In this document: piece after piece, positions 22,785 to 32,900 of the stretch | How the letters are laid out: each line of letters begins with the position of its first letter | Numbering within the stretch: position 1 is the first letter of the stretch | Origin: Capniomyces stellatus | Lineage: Eukaryota; Kickxellomycota; Harpellomycetes; Harpellales; Legeriomycetaceae | Reading direction: 5' to 3' | DNA length: 64,000 nucleotides | Assembly (NCBI GenBank): GCA_001661515.1 | Contig: LUVW01000001.1 | Coordinates: 854,114 to 918,113, forward strand | Translations under genes and position numbers: made by a program | Notes under the pieces: model-generated | The model's database searches: none | Seen by the model: only the letters and a program-made list of their open reading frames with translations | What the model was told of the DNA's origin: nothing

Positions 22785-23236
22785 TCATTTAAGCTGTTGA
22801 CTCGGAACAACCCAATACCCTTCTAGTTTCAAGGTCTGGTTATACCAATCACATAAATACCTACACAGACCACGCCTATAGCAAGACAAAATATCCTCTT
22901 TGCTAGCTGCAATACGGCAACCAAGACTCTACAGCCCATTTGCTCATTTTATTTCATCCACCTCTTACTATAGCCCGTGCATCTCTAAATAAACACCTTA
23001 CTTTCCGGCACCCACGATGAATCGCAATACTGAAAAACAACATCAAAGAGGGAAAAAATATATTGCTTTTTCTGTGTTGATTCAAACACACGCTTAGTCA
23101 TTTCTGATTTTCCAATGAAATTTAAATCGGTCATAAACCAACGCCAGTATACATTCAAAGGCCAATTATTGCCGCAATGGTTCAAGCAGCCAACGATTTT
23201 CCTGGCTTGCGCTCCAAAAATACTCAATAGCCACAA
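22785..23236 (-). CDS. Unrecognised spliced coding fragment
   Basis: Two exon-like blocks join cleanly: one ends at 23002 (GAA A before GTAAGG), the next runs 22906-22785 after GCAG, in phase 1, through a 95-nt intron. The joined text is Trp/Cys/Tyr-rich with normal amino-acid balance (NVYWRWFMTDLNFIGKSE, then ILSCYRRGLCRYLCDWYN) and ends in a stop at 22785-22787. The 5' end is uncertain. An 11-nt first exon ATGATTGCTGA at 23412-23402 before GTATAG would join in frame at 23232, but the acceptor there has a poorly placed branch site. I do not recognise the protein. It may be a small real gene or the remains of one. Confidence 0.3.
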
Positions 23237-23464
23237 AAAACATCTTGTTGATTAGACAGTTGAATTGAAAGCAAGCTAAATGGAAATGATAAAAATAATC
23301 CCATGTGTTGAAATTCTACATCATCCGCTTGCACAAATGTATTTATAGTCTTCCTCATGGACTCCATTATGTGGAAATCACTTTTATATAATTTCACTAT
23401 ACTCAGCAATCATTAAATACACTTGCACAACAGTACCAGTATTCTCGCATCAGCTACAAACAGG

Positions 23465-24353
23465 ATGTTTAAATTCCATCGCGCTCTAGTACACGCTGCT
23501 GTTTTTTTGCTTCCAATACTCAAAAATACACGAGCGTTACCAAGCCCAACAGGGTTGATACCGTCTGCTGTTACAACAACAGACACAGCATTTAAGAATC
23601 AATACAATCATCTTACAGCAATCGTGAATCAGCCGAGTCAACTCACCAACACCATTAGCACAGAGAAAGTTACGACAATAACAGTCGGTCCAACGGTAAC
23701 GTCTACTTTAAAGTCTCAGAAAAAGTACACGCTTTTTATGAACATGAAAAGCGCGCCATCTGAATACAACAATAAATCCTTGCGCATTGAACCAGTTTAT
23801 TCAAGAGACAAACCTTTGTCTTCAACAACACCAGCAAGTGCCGACTATGCAAAAAATAAAAGTAGGTATATCGGTGATAGCAGCATGCATAGCTCACTCA
23901 ATGAATACCTGTTACTATCAATTTGTCTCCAATAACACGTGTTGCTCTTATTACCAAAATATTACTAACAACTTTCATTGCCTTTATCCAGTCACTGACT
24001 CGCAAGACTCAGCAAAAGGTCTTCCGATGATTAATCCTACTTCAGTACCTGCAAAAACCAATATCCCCATTCAGCTCGATGGCAGCATCTACTTTGATAC
24101 TCGGATTTTATCTAGCAAAAGCGCAACTGAATCAAGCTTTACACAGAACCACTTTGATGTCGATAGTTCATATCAGTTCTCGGCAAAAGACACAACATTG
24201 CCAACTCGTACAAACAGTAATCAATCAACACCAAGCGCTATTTTGGAGGACCTACCCACAATATACAACGAGTACACTGTATATATACAATATGGTCCGT
24301 CCGAGATTATTCAGACTGTTATAAGGGAAGCACAAGCTGGTAGCGCAGCATAG
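23465..24353 (+). CDS. Secreted Ser/Thr-rich orphan protein (2 exons)
   Basis: Exons 23465-23861 and 23992-24353, 252 residues. The intron starts GTAGGT and contains a perfect TACTAAC shortly before CAG, so it is well supported; phase 1 on both sides. ATG 23465 begins a signal peptide: basic MFKFHR, then a hydrophobic AAVFLLPIL core. The mature chain is rich in Thr, Ser and Asn with few cysteines, suggesting an O-glycosylated wall or extracellular protein. No GPI-type hydrophobic tail is present. I recognise no domain. The second frame is also open through the intron from ATG 23847 and would start with its own signal-like segment (MQKIKVGISVIAACIAHS), giving a Cys-containing variant of about 168 residues if the intron were retained or transcription started internally. 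Confidence 0.6.
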
Positions 24354-25024
24354 AATCAATAGACGCATTTTCACTAAATAATTAATATCGCTTTATTATA
24401 CATTAACACGCACATTTTAAATAGTCGCTTATTTAGTGCTAATAAACGACCAATTTATACATAAAAACTCCTCGGGTAGAGTTTCGTTGCTGTCTACATA
24501 ACACTGATGTATTTGCTATCGGCGCTTGATTGGCTATGCAGCAACATTGGCTGATTTAAATTGGGTTTTTTTATTATCAACTAATACCTCTAAAGCGGAT
24601 GCTTTTTTTTCTTTTTATTTTGCAAGAAAAAGAACGATAGCTAGAATCAAAATTCAAAGTTTTTTTTAGTAAAAAAAAAAGCAGGCCATCAGAAAGTAAA
24701 TAAGTTTTACTAAAAGTGGAAAGTTGCTAGAAAGTTGGTAGAAAGCTACTAGAAAGTTACTAGAAAGCAAGGGGATAAAAAAAAAAGAAAATTGAAAAGA
24801 ACAATACACAATCTCGTTAGCTTTATCAATCTTGGAAATCGTACTTTAGTTTTAGCTTGTGTTTTTATATATAGTTTGAGTACATTGAACATAGACATTG
24901 TAACAGAGCAGAATCACAAAGATCTAGACACAACTTACCTGAAAGCCGAGGAGGAAGAAAGTAAAAACGCCGACACGCAAAGAACATTAGAAGCAGAGCA
25001 ACATATAGAAAAAATAGGAAGGAA
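24354..25024. other. Intergenic region upstream of MSS51
   Basis: AT-rich spacer with several tandem AGAAAGTTGCTAG-like words near 24715-24770. A long open frame from 24792 contains no ATG and is taken as leader sequence. No RNA gene seen. Confidence 0.45.
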
Positions 25025-26374
25025 ATGTCTTTGTTTTCCATTGGAAAGAGGATGCTGTGTAAATACAGGCCAGCGATTCAATACAAACTAGCGAATAGAG
25101 TATGCGTCAGCCCTGTGTTCGTGCAGCATAGAACGGCTTTTTCACTTAAAGCATTATTTTCCAGGAATAAGCCAGCGATTAAAACAAACAAGCAAAAGAC
25201 TATCCTGCCACCTGGAAAATACTTTTACCCACTATCACAATCGCCCATCAAAGCAATGGTAGAAAAAGGGAAAATAGTGAGTTCGTACGGCGTGTGTCCA
25301 GTCTGCGAGGCAGAAGGTAAAGTGCCGGAAAATGGAGAAAACACACCAAGATGTGGTAATGAAGCGCATAGACCTAAATTTGAATGTCCAGATTGTGGAT
25401 ATCCTACCCATTGCAGCGAGGAACATTGGAAACGCGATGAACATCACAAAAACGAAGTGTGTGGCTATTTACGCCAAGCCAATGAAGATGAACATGACTT
25501 GAGATCGGGTAGAAGAATGGTTGAATTTGAATTCCCCTCGAACCAGCAGCAGGAGGTAGTTGTGAATTTCAGTAACTGGGACACATTCTTTTATACTAGA
25601 AACTTTTTGACGGTAACCAATGACCGTGCCCTCCGCCATGCCAGCAAACTTTTGACCTACCCAATAACCATTGGGGCAGCCATACACCCATACTCGTATT
25701 TAACACTGGGAAATGGATTGACACCAGAAGGATCCAAGTCAATGACAGCACTAAGAACCACCATGAAGGAGCATGAACTTGCTCGTTTTGACAAGGACCT
25801 ATCTGCACAGATAAACCCAATCAGAATATTTATCCTTGGAGCTCGCGCTGAGGCAATGCTACCACCCTACGTGTATCTCCAGCTGCATTATCTATTCCCG
25901 CACAGTCCAATTACGATCTACTTTGTTGGCCCAGAGTGCATTCCCTCGCCTGACGAAACCCGCAACACAGTATCTATATCATCCAAGCTATCCCTTAAAT
26001 ATTACAAGGGCTACTTCCACGATTTGATATGGAGTTTTGCTCCGTTTGACCCGTACACCGATGTCTTTTTCATGTTTAGTCCAGGGCTTGGTCACCCATC
26101 TGGCCAAAAGACCTGGCAGCCATCGACGGAGAAGCTATTGGAAACTAAATGCGCTATTTTTGCCACTGGATTTAACGATCAAGACATGGCCACAGATGTT
26201 GAAACCTTAAAGAAAGACTATCCAAACAAAATAGACTGGCTTGTTGAGCCAAAAAGAAATCCGTTTTCGAGCTTGAAAAAAGACTTTGGCTTGAATGACC
26301 TGCGCATTTGGGCTATTGCAAACTATGGCATATATGCCTTCCGTGGGAAGAGGTATGAAGTTGGCACTAAATAG
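25025..26374 (+). CDS. MSS51: Mss51-type mitochondrial COX1 translational activator
   Basis: A single exon of 449 residues. The N-terminal 60 residues are basic with few acids, as in a mitochondrial presequence. A MYND-like zinc module follows (Cys 91 to Cys 146): CPVC, CGNEAH, CPDCG, HCSEEHW and CGYL. The embedded CP dipeptides match the heme-regulatory CPX motifs known in yeast Mss51. The C-terminal domain shows the family blocks NWDTFFYTRNF, RHASKLLTYPITIG, and LTPEGSKSMTALR. Known family role: activation of COX1 mRNA translation and binding of newly made Cox1, coupling synthesis to assembly and heme/oxygen status. The next downstream gene on the same strand, after a small frame, is mitochondrial uL23m. 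ATG 25025 is the first in frame. Confidence 0.92.
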   Translation: MSLFSIGKRMLCKYRPAIQYKLANRVCVSPVFVQHRTAFSLKALFSRNKPAIKTNKQKTILPPGKYFYPLSQSPIKAMVEKGKIVSSYGVCPVCEAEGKVPENGENTPRCGNEAHRPKFECPDCGYPTHCSEEHWKRDEHHKNEVCGYLRQANEDEHDLRSGRRMVEFEFPSNQQQEVVVNFSNWDTFFYTRNFLTVTNDRALRHASKLLTYPITIGAAIHPYSYLTLGNGLTPEGSKSMTALRTTMKEHELARFDKDLSAQINPIRIFILGARAEAMLPPYVYLQLHYLFPHSPITIYFVGPECIPSPDETRNTVSISSKLSLKYYKGYFHDLIWSFAPFDPYTDVFFMFSPGLGHPSGQKTWQPSTEKLLETKCAIFATGFNDQDMATDVETLKKDYPNKIDWLVEPKRNPFSSLKKDFGLNDLRIWAIANYGIYAFRGKRYEVGTK

Positions 26375-26516
26375 TCACTATACTCACCCACTTGCCACTT
26401 TCTTCTATTTGCAGCATGCTTTGCATATTTTGCTTTTTAATCTGATAAAAATATATTACACTTTAGTTTTAATAAATACTATAAACCAAAACCCATCCTT
26501 TCAAACAACCATAATC

Positions 26517-26675
26517 ATGGTTGTACAAATGATAAGCGGTGGCTGCCAAGGTGCGTGTTGTTTTGGGATTGTTGTTTTGGGAGTGTTGTTTTGTGGTTGT
26601 TGTTTTGCTTTTCTGGTTACTATTCTAGCTGACCACGACTTGATAAAGTGTTGTGGTTTAGCTACAGCCAATTAA
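26517..26675 (+). CDS. Small Cys-rich hydrophobic peptide (52 aa)
   Basis: ATG 26517 starts a 52-codon frame with a short soluble start, CQGACCF, one hydrophobic span (GIVVLGVLF), CGCC, a second hydrophobic stretch and a terminal KCC. Seven or more cysteines lie beside the membrane span, a layout reminiscent of CYSTM-type small membrane proteins, although the family signature is not exact. It begins 142 bases after the MSS51 stop, so it could also lie in the MSS51 3' UTR. The GTT-rich codons may simply reflect local T/G bias. Support is moderate at best. Confidence 0.35.
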   Translation: MVVQMISGGCQGACCFGIVVLGVLFCGCCFAFLVTILADHDLIKCCGLATAN

Positions 26676-27102
26676 ACCTGCCAAACCATCTTATCTACCT
26701 AATTGAATTTGATAAAGCTTATTGGGGTTTCAAACGTCTAAATGGTGGAATTTCTTCGAGTTTTTTTTTTTTTTTTTAAAAAAAAAATCAGTCAATTTGA
26801 CAGTTCTAGCTTGTGTAAAAAAAAAATTCAGCGCTTGAACTATTGATTTCGATTCACTGAAAAAATAAACAATTTGATAGCAAAACCTCAACTTAAAAAA
26901 AAAAAAACAAAGAGCAAACAGCAAAAGCTCCAGGCAATACTATCCAAAAACTGTTTAAAATGCGAATTCTGGCTTGAGCAATTATATAACATCCATCATC
27001 AAGCTTTTAGTATAATTTTTTTTATTTAGACCCTAGTCTACAAGATCAAGTAAACTTCATTTGATTGATAATCAGCGTGTGATCGTAGAACATCTAAACG
27101 AA
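26676..27102. other. Intergenic region upstream of uL23m
   Basis: AT-rich spacer with long T and A runs near 26760-26790. No gene or RNA recognised. Confidence 0.45.
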
Positions 27103-27549
27103 ATGTCGGCTATAAAACAGATTTTTGGTACAAAGAAAGTATACTTTCCAAACTTGATCTTTACTATTGTCAGAGATTCAAAATTAGCACCGAACCAGGC
27201 AGCTTTCCGTGTACCTTTAAACGTAAACAAATTCGATATTCGAGACTATCTCACCAATCTATATAACGTAAAGGTAACCGATGTTCGTACAGTTGTGTTG
27301 CCCGGAAAACCCACCGTTGATGTCAGAACAGGCGATAAGATATTGAGCAAACGAGTCAAAAAGGCTATAGTGACCCTTGAAGGAGACTTCAAATACCCAC
27401 CACCACCAGACCTCCAAGACTTTGGATTCTGGGAACGAAAATTCAGCATAATCAGAAACAAAAATAGATTAAATGGATGGCGCTATAGAAACAACACAGC
27501 AGAAAAACTTGTTTCTGCTAAAGCCATATCACAGTTCAAAGAGGAATAA
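27103..27549 (+). CDS. Mitochondrial large-subunit ribosomal protein uL23m
   Basis: A single exon of 148 residues from ATG 27103, chosen because the preceding open frame has no ATG. The chain starts near KKVYFPNLIFTIVR, followed by the uL23 beta-alpha-beta core: VPLNVNKFDIRDYL, LYNVKVTDVRTVVLPG and KKAIVTLEGDFKYP. The C-terminal extension, aromatic and basic, is typical of the mitochondrial form (yeast Mrp20). In the ribosome uL23 sits at the tunnel exit and helps dock nascent chains at the inner membrane. It lies downstream of MSS51 on the same strand; no shared transcript is implied. Confidence 0.85.
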   Translation: MSAIKQIFGTKKVYFPNLIFTIVRDSKLAPNQAAFRVPLNVNKFDIRDYLTNLYNVKVTDVRTVVLPGKPTVDVRTGDKILSKRVKKAIVTLEGDFKYPPPPDLQDFGFWERKFSIIRNKNRLNGWRYRNNTAEKLVSAKAISQFKEE

Positions 27550-28940
27550 ATCGATCAATTGACATCTCTTTTCCTACTACCCCCCCCCCCTTAGCCTTTC
27601 TTTACTTCTATTTTCCCGCAGTATATTGATGCTGCGTTTTGTTCAGTTTTATACGTTTTCTATTACCACATTTAAGTCTCCATTGCTACCAGTTTTATTT
27701 TATTTTGCTTTAAATCTCTAGATCTACAACTGAGTTTTATTTAATTTGATTTGATTTATTTCCATCCTACTTTTCGCTGAACTACATGTTCATTTGTGTA
27801 ACCTACTTACGGCACGAAACAAAGCAAGGCAAAACAACTCGTTGGACATCCACCCCCTCTATGTATTTGCTGCTATAGCCATATAAAAGGCTTACATCGG
27901 TGTACAAGCTTTCTAGATAAACTGGTGTTTTTTCTTCTTTTTTTTTTTGCTTGTTACTGATTTGCATGCTACAGATACAATTAACATCAGCGTATGTTGA
28001 CATCAAACTCACTGTCACTACATGTAGCTTGCTGAAGAGTAAGCACCACTAGTTCACTACAGGATTTATGATAAATTGGTGGCTAATTTTTTTCTTTATT
28101 GAGTGACTGGTGACGAGTTTTAAGCCTCTTTAGTTAGCTGTTGATTGGCAGGGGAAAAAAAGGGTTAAATAGGGTATTGTGAAGACAATGTTTATCATAA
28201 AATTACCTAATTCGAGAAAAATAAACATGAGCGTGAAAGAATTACTCATCAACGCAATGGCGGTTTTTTTTTTCATTTAATGATCTACTGAGAATCTAGT
28301 CGTCGATGTAAAGAAAATGTTCCAAAGACTCGATAAAGCGTTTGGAAGAAGTGACATGTATCCTTCAATCAATAAACAATAGCATGTAGTCAACAGTGAT
28401 GATAAGTTATTAGTTGTTAGTAATCAACAATTAGTAATCAATAGTTTTTGATTGATTAGCTGACTCATTGATAAACGTATTAGCAACTACTAATCACTTT
28501 ACACCTTTGGCTTTAATAGACGGGTGTGTTTGAAGTTATGGGTTGAACTCGACAGTAAAAAATATGGTGATATCATGGCTTATAAAATATGAAAAGGTAT
28601 AGTCGTTAGGATTATTGATAAGCTAAGTTTGGCATTAGTCAATTGAGGAAGAAAAAAAAACACCAGGTAAAATTGTGTGTTTTTTTAGCTAGACTAAAAA
28701 AAAACAAAAGGCGTCATTTTGTATGTAAATGAAGAAAGAAAAAAAGAAAAAAGAAAGGCGGTTTGTGGCCGGGAAGAGGGGAAGGTGGGGGAAGAGGGAC
28801 TGCGTAAATAGTTGAGATTGTAGATATTTATATGAAACCATTAACAAACCGATTTTAAAACTAAAATTTAAATCTAGATTAGAAAAAACTATGTATAAGC
28901 ACTGTGTATACCGCTGAGAAGCCAAAAGTAAGGTGTAAAC
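27550..28940. other. Convergent intergenic region
   Basis: AT-rich 1.4 kb between the uL23m and perilipin stop codons. Small frames at 27803-28018 and 28689-28925 on the minus strand lack motifs. An interrupted TTAGTAATCAA-type repeated word occurs near 28410-28495. No RNA gene recognised. Confidence 0.45.
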
Positions 28941-29996
28941 TTAGTCGGTTTTGGTTTTAGGTGCGAATGATGCGACAATACCATCGAATCTTGCCTTGAG
29001 GTTGGTAGTTAGAACTTCAAAATGAGAAAATGCGTTGTTTACTAGACTGTTCCTGAGTTCAAAAACGTAGTCAAAATCGACGACACCTTTGAGAGGAGGC
29101 AGAGATTGAAAGCTTGGGATATAGACTGAGAATGACTGCTTGTTTGGTATGTATGAATATGCTGCTGATCTGTAAGAGTTGATTTTTTCGACTCCTGATT
29201 CGTATGTAGAGTTGTAGTGTTTTGGTAGGCTTTCGACAAGTGACTTGGCGTAGGCGATGTTTTCAATTGCCTTGGTTTTATTGCTTGATAGGAATCCAGT
29301 GACAGTGCTGTGGGTATCAGAATAGGTTGAGTAGCAATGGGACTTGGCGCTTTGGGCTTTATTTACGTAGTATGCAGTGTTGGTGTTATAAGTTTCGGTG
29401 GCCTTGTTTGCTATTCCGCTTGAAATGGATGCAAATCTGTTGTATACTCTTGATGTGATGCATTCTGAATGGGCTTGGGTATCCTCTGGTCCCAGCTGTG
29501 ATCTTGAGTTCTTTCTTTGGACCTTGGATATTATCTCGTTGGAGCCTATTTTTGCCAATCTGACAACGCTTCCAACCTTGGGGTGGTTGTTTTGAATATC
29601 AGTCATTGTTTTTTGCACTGCTTCAACAAGCTCGTCGGTGGGCTTGGTGATGATTGGGAACTTGGTCTCAAGCGATTTGAGAGACTTGCATGCTTGTATA
29701 TCTAACGCAGACAATGATCTCTCAATTGGGCTGAAGGTGTGGATGTTGGATTCGGCATAGTTGGATATCTTGCTGGCAACATTGGTAACCAACACTGTGT
29801 ATCTATTTTCTGGGATTACGCTACGCACGGTTGATACTGCACTGTTTACAACAGGAATTTCAAACAAAAGGCCAAAAAAGTTCTTGGCGGTAACAACGTC
29901 CTGGTTGGTGGCAGTTGATGCGTTTAGGACTGGGCTTACTATTGTGGACGAGTCGCTAGCTGAAGCGTCCATTGTGACTGTATCTTGGAGAGACAT
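28941..29996 (-). CDS. Perilipin-family lipid-droplet protein
   Basis: A single exon of 351 residues from ATG 29996. After a polar start the PAT-type region begins at about residue 40 (FFGLLFEIPVVNSAVSTV). The family hallmark is at about 98-120: ALDIQACKSLKSLETKFPII followed by TKPTDELVEAV, matching the perilipin pattern A-D-x-x-x-x-x-x-L-x-x-L-E-x-x-x-P. The middle is amphipathic helix-rich with repeated Tyr/Ser/Thr/Lys, as in 11-mer regions. No membrane span is present. Family role: coating lipid droplets and limiting lipase access; in fungi the best studied members are Mpl1/CAP20-like proteins linked to appressorial lipid stores. The family call rests on these motifs; orthology to a particular fungal perilipin is not settled. 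Confidence 0.75.
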   Translation of the reverse strand: MSLQDTVTMDASASDSSTIVSPVLNASTATNQDVVTAKNFFGLLFEIPVVNSAVSTVRSVIPENRYTVLVTNVASKISNYAESNIHTFSPIERSLSALDIQACKSLKSLETKFPIITKPTDELVEAVQKTMTDIQNNHPKVGSVVRLAKIGSNEIISKVQRKNSRSQLGPEDTQAHSECITSRVYNRFASISSGIANKATETYNTNTAYYVNKAQSAKSHCYSTYSDTHSTVTGFLSSNKTKAIENIAYAKSLVESLPKHYNSTYESGVEKINSYRSAAYSYIPNKQSFSVYIPSFQSLPPLKGVVDFDYVFELRNSLVNNAFSHFEVLTTNLKARFDGIVASFAPKTKTD

Positions 29997-32900
29997 TTAA
30001 AAGTTGGTATTTGCAAGTATGGTTTTCAAGAGCGATGCGAAAAATATTTATATATAATACGACACTACAATATTCCTTTTTTTTTCCAAATTTTTTTTTT
30101 AAAGGAAAAGTTATTATATAAGTATTAAAAAAAATTATGAAATTGTCAACTCGAGTTCAAATTGACGACACTTGATTGTTGTTTTTTATTATTATTGAGA
30201 ACTTTGAAATTAAAAAGCGAAAACCGTAATAATATAAAAACCCTTACAAAACATCTTATTTTACTTGAACTTGAACTTGCCATTTAGCTAAGTGCAAAGT
30301 TGCACAGTTCGATTCGAAGATCCTTTCTCAAAAATAAAAAAATAAAGAACTTGGGGGAAGTTTTCTATTAATTTATTGGTTCGTTTCTTTAGATCTGTAT
30401 GCGCTTCAACTTCAATTTCAACTCCAGGTTCAGTATTTTTTTTTTCTATTTTTACCCACTACGGCAGAACTCAATATAACCCCAATTAAATGAAAAAAAA
30501 ACACTTTTTTAGTCTTTGAGGCTTTCTATCCTTTTTCCAGATAAATTACGCCATTCTGATCATATATATATTTTTTTACTCAGGTGCTAATTTTTATATT
30601 GCAAGGCTGGTGTTTAATTTTCATCAGCATTTTGCCTAGAACGCTTTAGTTTTTCAGTGTTTGGAAAAACAATTATGAAAGCTTGCTAGTGTTTTATTGG
30701 GTTACTTCTTTTTAATTTAATCGTCAATTTCCATTGTTCATCAATATTCATTTAGGTTTGAATCAAAAAGCAATAAAAGCTGAACTGATTCTCTTTTTTT
30801 TTCAACTGAAGTGTAAGTGACAAACCGACTCTTTGTTGTCAAAACATAGTGATTCAACGATTTCCTTTTACAGCCTTTCAACTTTACAGTTTACAGTTTA
30901 CGCTTTTATCTAATAGTCGAATTAGCAATTTATTCGATTTTGCACGCCAACTAATTGCCGAAGAAAAAAACAATGTTGGTTAGTTGAAGCCGAGATATTA
31001 TCGAGAGTTCTGTTAGAAGCTGAATAGCTCTACACTCAATTCTCCACTCGACCATTTTTCGACTAAATTACAGCGAATGGCTGCCATGCAAGATTCATTA
31101 GCAACCACTCACCTTAATCAATCTAACTATGTTCCACGGTTTTATAATCCAAGAAAAACGTAATGCTTTGTTTTCTTTAGTATTGCTTTTCCTTGTGAAA
31201 AAGGTGGAAATTATTTTTCACTTTTTTTTATATTGAATTGGCGAAAATAATTTTCACATGAAAAATATTTTATGAAAATTGTAAAATCAAAAGCCCACTA
31301 AATTAAAACCCCAAACAAAAACACGCTGCTTTCTCAACTTTAAGATGTGGCAATAGCTTTTGACTGTTTACCAACAATAAAACTGCACCCTTACTAATTC
31401 TGCTCCACGAAAGTCGTTCTACTATTGCAAGTCAGTGTCAGCTTTACAGTGCAAATAAAAACAATTGTTTTTTAATGCGAGACGGATACACAGTAGCCAA
31501 TACATGGCTTTTATACATACACACACGTCCTATTTACTCTACCTTGGCTGTTTCCAGTTTGATCGTTGACAAAGTATGTGTTGGAATTTCTTTTACTGAA
31601 ATGCGAGTTGTAATTTTTGTATTTATTAAATAGAGAAATCTAGAGTGGTTTGAGAATATAATACCCTGCTACTAGACTAACGAGTGGACTGCGTCTAACA
31701 GGCGATTTCAACGAGCAGTGTTGAGTTGGTATAGCTCGCTCTCGTTCATGGGTTTCCAAGAGTATAATTAAAGCATAGATTATATAAATAAAGTTTTATA
31801 TAAAGTCAATAGGAAACAATTGGATCGTTTATCCGCACACCGTGAAGTCTTTTTAGAAAGTGCATGATTGAATGATGGGGATAAATTCAGCGTTGAAAAT
31901 GACATTTATTTTTGGAATGCCGTGATGGAATTTAAAATTAAAATTAAATTAAAACGAGCCTTGTTTTTGTTTATAAATCAAGCTCGACGTCATTCCATTG
32001 GCTCATCACTTTTTACAAAGGTGTCGGGCTGGTTTGACTTTATTTGATTTGCAGCTAAAAAGGTTTTGGCTGAAAGGAAAAGCATTAAAAAGGATATTAA
32101 AAAATAGTGTTGATAACAAAAGAGCTTTGCCTTCTTATTCGAGAAAACAGCTTTGTTTAAAAGATTGGGTTTGTAATAAATTAAATTTAATTAATCCAGA
32201 ACTGAAAGCTAATTAGTTTTACGGAAGAGTAAATTGTAATAGTGTGTCCTGGCTGTTAAAGTGTTGTCGTTTACACCACCATTGCTTTTAAAACGTTTAA
32301 ATTTGGGTCTTCCAGTCCAATAAATAGAAAATTAGGTCTTCTCGTGCCAAATCAAGCAAAGGATATGCAGCGCATTAACGAGTTGCAGTTTCTAACGGTG
32401 GCAGGTTTTCTGGTTTCAATAATATCACTCAATAACTATAACACAATGAAATCACAGCGAAATTGGTTAATTTCAGTAAAAGAACAAAGCTAGCAGCGAC
32501 TAAGAATATATTAAGTTTAACCTTATTACTAAGAACATGTGCTGCTTTTGATCAAGCTATATACAAGCTCTACAAAAACGACAACATCGATAACAGAGCC
32601 AGTTTTAAGACGTCTCAGCTATTGGACAGATCAGTGTTTTTGATACTTTTTTTTTTTTGGTTTTTGTTCTTAGTCATAAAGCCGAATTTACTAGTACAAC
32701 ACATTGTGATGAAGGGAAAACGAAAATACATGTGAGTAACCCTGGCATTTAATATCCTGCTTTTGCAATCAAGATTTATAAAAACGTTTACATTAAAATA
32801 AACAGTGACTTACAAATGAGAGCCTATGAAAAAAATAATGAGTAGACTAGTGGTATGTAAGTGGAGTGGATGAGAACAGAGTACCGTGCAAGGCAAAAGT

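Noticed and set aside
24792..25091. Open frame overlapping the MSS51 start
   Set aside because: Contains no ATG and no motif; MSS51 starts cleanly at 25025 in another frame.
31710..31760. Possible tRNA-like sequence (TGGTATAGCTCG near GGTTTCCAA)
   Set aside because: A-box and B-box words are imperfect and no cloverleaf arms could be paired by eye.
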